Source: Chryseobacterium sp.
GTDB lineage: Bacteria > Bacteroidota > Bacteroidia > Flavobacteriales > Weeksellaceae
Length of the DNA stretch: 64,000 bases
Reading direction: 5' to 3'
Assembly (NCBI GenBank): GCA_031277615.1
Contig: JAITMC010000034.1
Coordinates: forward strand, 1 to 64,000
Made by a program: the position numbers and the translations under genes. Under the pieces are notes generated by a model. The model worked only from the letters and a program-made list of their open reading frames with translations. It searched no databases and had not been told where the DNA came from. This document shows, one piece after another, positions 62,179-64,000 of the stretch (its first letter is position 1; each line of letters opens with the position of its first letter).

Positions 62179-63390
62179 TCAGGCGGTTCTGGCCGGTTTC
62201 TTTTTTCTGCGTCCCCACCAGATCATAAATCCGGTAACGGGAAGTGATGCGCATATCAGGCTGACAATGAATGCGATAATCTTAGTCGGAAGTCCGAGAA
62301 TAGCTCCGACATGGATGTCATAATTGGCATTCACTACTTTCTCTCCAAAGTTTTTATCTTTCGGATCATGGGTATGAAGAAGCTCTCCTGAGTTTTCATC
62401 AAAGATCAGGCTGCTGCTTTTATGATAGGAATAGGAAAGATGCTTTACATAAACCTCAAAATTCGGATGTTCATGGTCATCCATATGTTCGTGGCCCAGA
62501 TCTATGGCAAATCCGTAAGAGTCCGGATACTTTTCGGTTACCGTACTGATGATTTTATCCAGTGTTCCTTCAGTTCTGAGTTCAACAGGTGCTTTGGTTT
62601 TGATATGGGAGAAATCCGGATATTTTGTTTCACCTCCGGAAAATATCACATAAATCATGGCCTGAACGACAAAGAAGGCATAAAACAATCCGGTGATCGA
62701 AAAAATCAGAGCGAAGATGGAAGCATAGAATCCGAGAACATTATGAAGGTCGTAGTTTTTTCTTTTCCAGCTTTTAACGTTCTTCCATTTGAATGAAAAA
62801 CGCTGTTTTCTTGCTGCTTTATTTTTGGGCCACCATAGCACGATTCCGGTAATAAGCATGATTACAAAGATAATAACGGGTATTCCTACCACATAAGTCC
62901 CCCAATCTTGTTTCAGGAGGAAACTCCAGTGAATCATCTTGACAATATTGAAAAACCCGTTCTTTTCATCATAAACCCTTAAGACTTTCCCTGTGTATGG
63001 GTTTACATACGCCTGTTTGTAGACCGGAAATTCATCAAAATAGTTCCAGGCATCGGTATTATGCTCATACCAAAAAAACATATAGGACATTTTTTTGTTA
63101 ATGGGAACATTTACCCAGTGAATGGGATATTTTTCCTTTACCTGCTCTGCTACAGCTTTTTCCATCACCCTGATCGGAAGGATCTGCTTTTGCTCAATAT
63201 GCTGCTCATTATGGTAAATAACGTCTTTACGCGTCACATTTTCTACCTCATCTTTAAACACGTATAATGCTCCGGTAATGGAAATAATAAAGATCAGAAA
63301 TCCAATGCCAAGACCGAACCAAAGATGCAGTCTGGCCGACCATGTTTTAAAAAATCCCGGTTTCTTTTTATGATGATGTTTTTTCTTCAT
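62179..63390 (-). CDS. PepSY-associated membrane protein (FoxB/PiuB-like)
   Basis: Four hydrophobic helices (~28-50, ~160-190, ~220-255, ~370-395) and the PepSY-TM pattern (ARLHLWFGLGIGFLIFIISI, KMIHWSFLLKQDWG, NYDLHNVLGFYASI) with conserved His in the helices, likely haem ligands. His-rich N-terminus (KKKHHHKKK) and a His-rich loop (GHEHMDDHEHPN). Such proteins help reduce or handle ferric siderophores in the inner membrane. It lies 51 bases after the TonB-dependent receptor gene, which fits. Confidence 0.88.
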   Translation of the reverse strand: MKKKHHHKKKPGFFKTWSARLHLWFGLGIGFLIFIISITGALYVFKDEVENVTRKDVIYHNEQHIEQKQILPIRVMEKAVAEQVKEKYPIHWVNVPINKKMSYMFFWYEHNTDAWNYFDEFPVYKQAYVNPYTGKVLRVYDEKNGFFNIVKMIHWSFLLKQDWGTYVVGIPVIIFVIMLITGIVLWWPKNKAARKQRFSFKWKNVKSWKRKNYDLHNVLGFYASIFALIFSITGLFYAFFVVQAMIYVIFSGGETKYPDFSHIKTKAPVELRTEGTLDKIISTVTEKYPDSYGFAIDLGHEHMDDHEHPNFEVYVKHLSYSYHKSSSLIFDENSGELLHTHDPKDKNFGEKVVNANYDIHVGAILGLPTKIIAFIVSLICASLPVTGFMIWWGRRKKKPARTA

Positions 63391-63409
63391 ATCGATCGGA
63401 TAAGCAGCA

Positions 63410-63417
63410 CAAAGATA
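63410..63417 (-). promoter_or_regulatory. Possible -7 element of the PepSY protein gene
   Basis: The minus strand reads TATCTTTG (TAnnTTTG), 19 bases before the ATG. No -33 TTG is visible. Cotranscription from the receptor gene is the alternative. Confidence 0.45.
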
Positions 63418-63441
63418 AGTTTTACTTTTTATTTAGATTAA

Positions 63442-64000
63442 TTAAAATTTATATTCCAGCATTAAAGTTCCCCTGGTGCCCGGTGCATTCACAAACTCAC
63501 TGTTTCGGGCAGACCACCATGCAATAGCAGGCAGGTATTTTGTATTGAATATATTTTCAACCCCAAGAGAGACTTTCCAGTTTTTATTCACTTCATAGCT
63601 TGATTTGAAGTTGAAAACGGTATAATCCGGGACAAAGCCTTCCCCATAAGAAAATAAGCCTGTTTTTGCATTAGGCTGGAATCTGTCCTGCTGAAAAGCA
63701 TGCAGCATATCAAGTCCTATAGACAAAGATTGGACAGGCTTTGTCTGAATATAGGCAAGCACTTTCGGTGCAGAAATTCTGCTGTTGTTGATTTTGGCTG
63801 AATAATCACCATCATCCTTTAATGAGGTAATTCCTTCCATCCAGCTGTAGCTTCCTCCGAAACTGATCCATCTGGCTGGGGTAAAGTGCAGGAATCCTTC
63901 CACACCATAAACAATTTCAGGGGATCTCTGAATGGTTAAGGCCCTGTCCGGGCTCTGTACAAATGAAGCCCCCAGTTTGGATGTGCTTACATAAGAGGTG
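63442..64000 (-). CDS. TonB-dependent receptor, C-terminal part (cut by window edge)
   Basis: The frame is open to the window end; the Met-like codon at 63903 is internal. The visible ~185 residues are beta-barrel strands of a siderophore-type receptor (TSKLGASFVQSP, GVEGFLHFTPARWISFGG, VPDYTVFNFKSSYEV, SLGVENIFNTKYLPAIAWW) and end in GTLMLEYKF with the terminal Phe of outer-membrane proteins. It likely imports a ferric siderophore across the outer membrane, working with the PepSY protein downstream. Confidence 0.9.
   Translation of the reverse strand, partial: TSYVSTSKLGASFVQSPDRALTIQRSPEIVYGVEGFLHFTPARWISFGGSYSWMEGITSLKDDGDYSAKINNSRISAPKVLAYIQTKPVQSLSIGLDMLHAFQQDRFQPNAKTGLFSYGEGFVPDYTVFNFKSSYEVNKNWKVSLGVENIFNTKYLPAIAWWSARNSEFVNAPGTRGTLMLEYKF

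Noticed and set aside
1-64000. CRISPR arrays, rRNA genes, insertion sequences, prophage genes
   Set aside because: No regularly spaced repeats, rRNA sequence, transposase, integrase or phage structural genes were seen on either strand.

Overview
The window looks like a chromosomal segment of a flavobacterium close to Chryseobacterium (Bacteroidota, Weeksellaceae-type). The evidence is low GC with AT-rich spacers, promoters of the Bacteroidota type (TAnnTTTG near -7, TTTG near -33) with no clear Shine-Dalgarno sequences, a type IX secretion C-terminal signal, a GH3 protein, a bacilliredoxin, TPR/AraC and TPR/histidine-kinase sensors, and the flavobacterial order of the division and cell-wall (dcw) cluster. 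No species is claimed.

Layout. 1-5.6 kb: three tRNAs, then an accessory locus with a frameshifted polymorphic-toxin-like gene ending in a papain-fold domain, two tandem Imm35/YrhB-type immunity genes, two small minus-strand genes, and a second tRNA-Leu whose 3' end duplicates the tRNA end at base 1. 5.7-15.4 kb: an XRE regulator divergent from a membrane-stress module (CesT/YbjN-like protein, PspA, YqiJ-like OB-fold membrane protein, a possible 20-residue peptide, flotillin, giant DUF3686-type AAA+ ATPase). 15.5-23.3 kb: a secreted RCC1 propeller protein, a MocR-type regulator, a GNAT enzyme, an OmpR/EnvZ-type two-component system and a Usp-like/YoaK pair. 23.4-28.9 kb: mutL, a rhomboid protease, two tandem membrane-anchored EEP-family proteins and two lipoproteins. 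28.9-36.4 kb: a TPR-TM-AraC regulator, three tiny membrane proteins, an astacin-like lipoprotein protease, GH3, bacilliredoxin and YqeY.

36.5-53.5 kb (minus strand): the dcw cluster, transcribed mraZ-rsmH-ftsL-ftsI-murE-mraY-murD-ftsW-murG-murC-GxxExxY-ftsQ-ftsA-ftsZ. A textbook array of MraZ-binding repeats lies at its head. A GxxExxY gene has been interposed and is flanked by repeats, and short dispersed repeats sit in several spacers. 53.7-64 kb: an alpha/beta hydrolase, EngB, an ElaA-like GNAT, a NarL-type two-component system flanked by two copies of a 7-2-7 inverted repeat, MsrA, a ROK kinase without the usual zinc cysteines, a PepSY membrane protein and the 3' part of a TonB-dependent receptor.

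The most promising items are the two matched 7-2-7 operators that predict a small regulon for the orphan NarL-type system, the five-gene PspA/flotillin/AAA+ module, the frameshifted papain-fold toxin with its two mosaic immunity genes, the repeat-flanked GxxExxY insertion in the dcw cluster, and the tandem TAATC repeats upstream of the Usp-like/YoaK pair. Many gene starts were moved downstream because the upstream alternative start lies inside a promoter or terminator.
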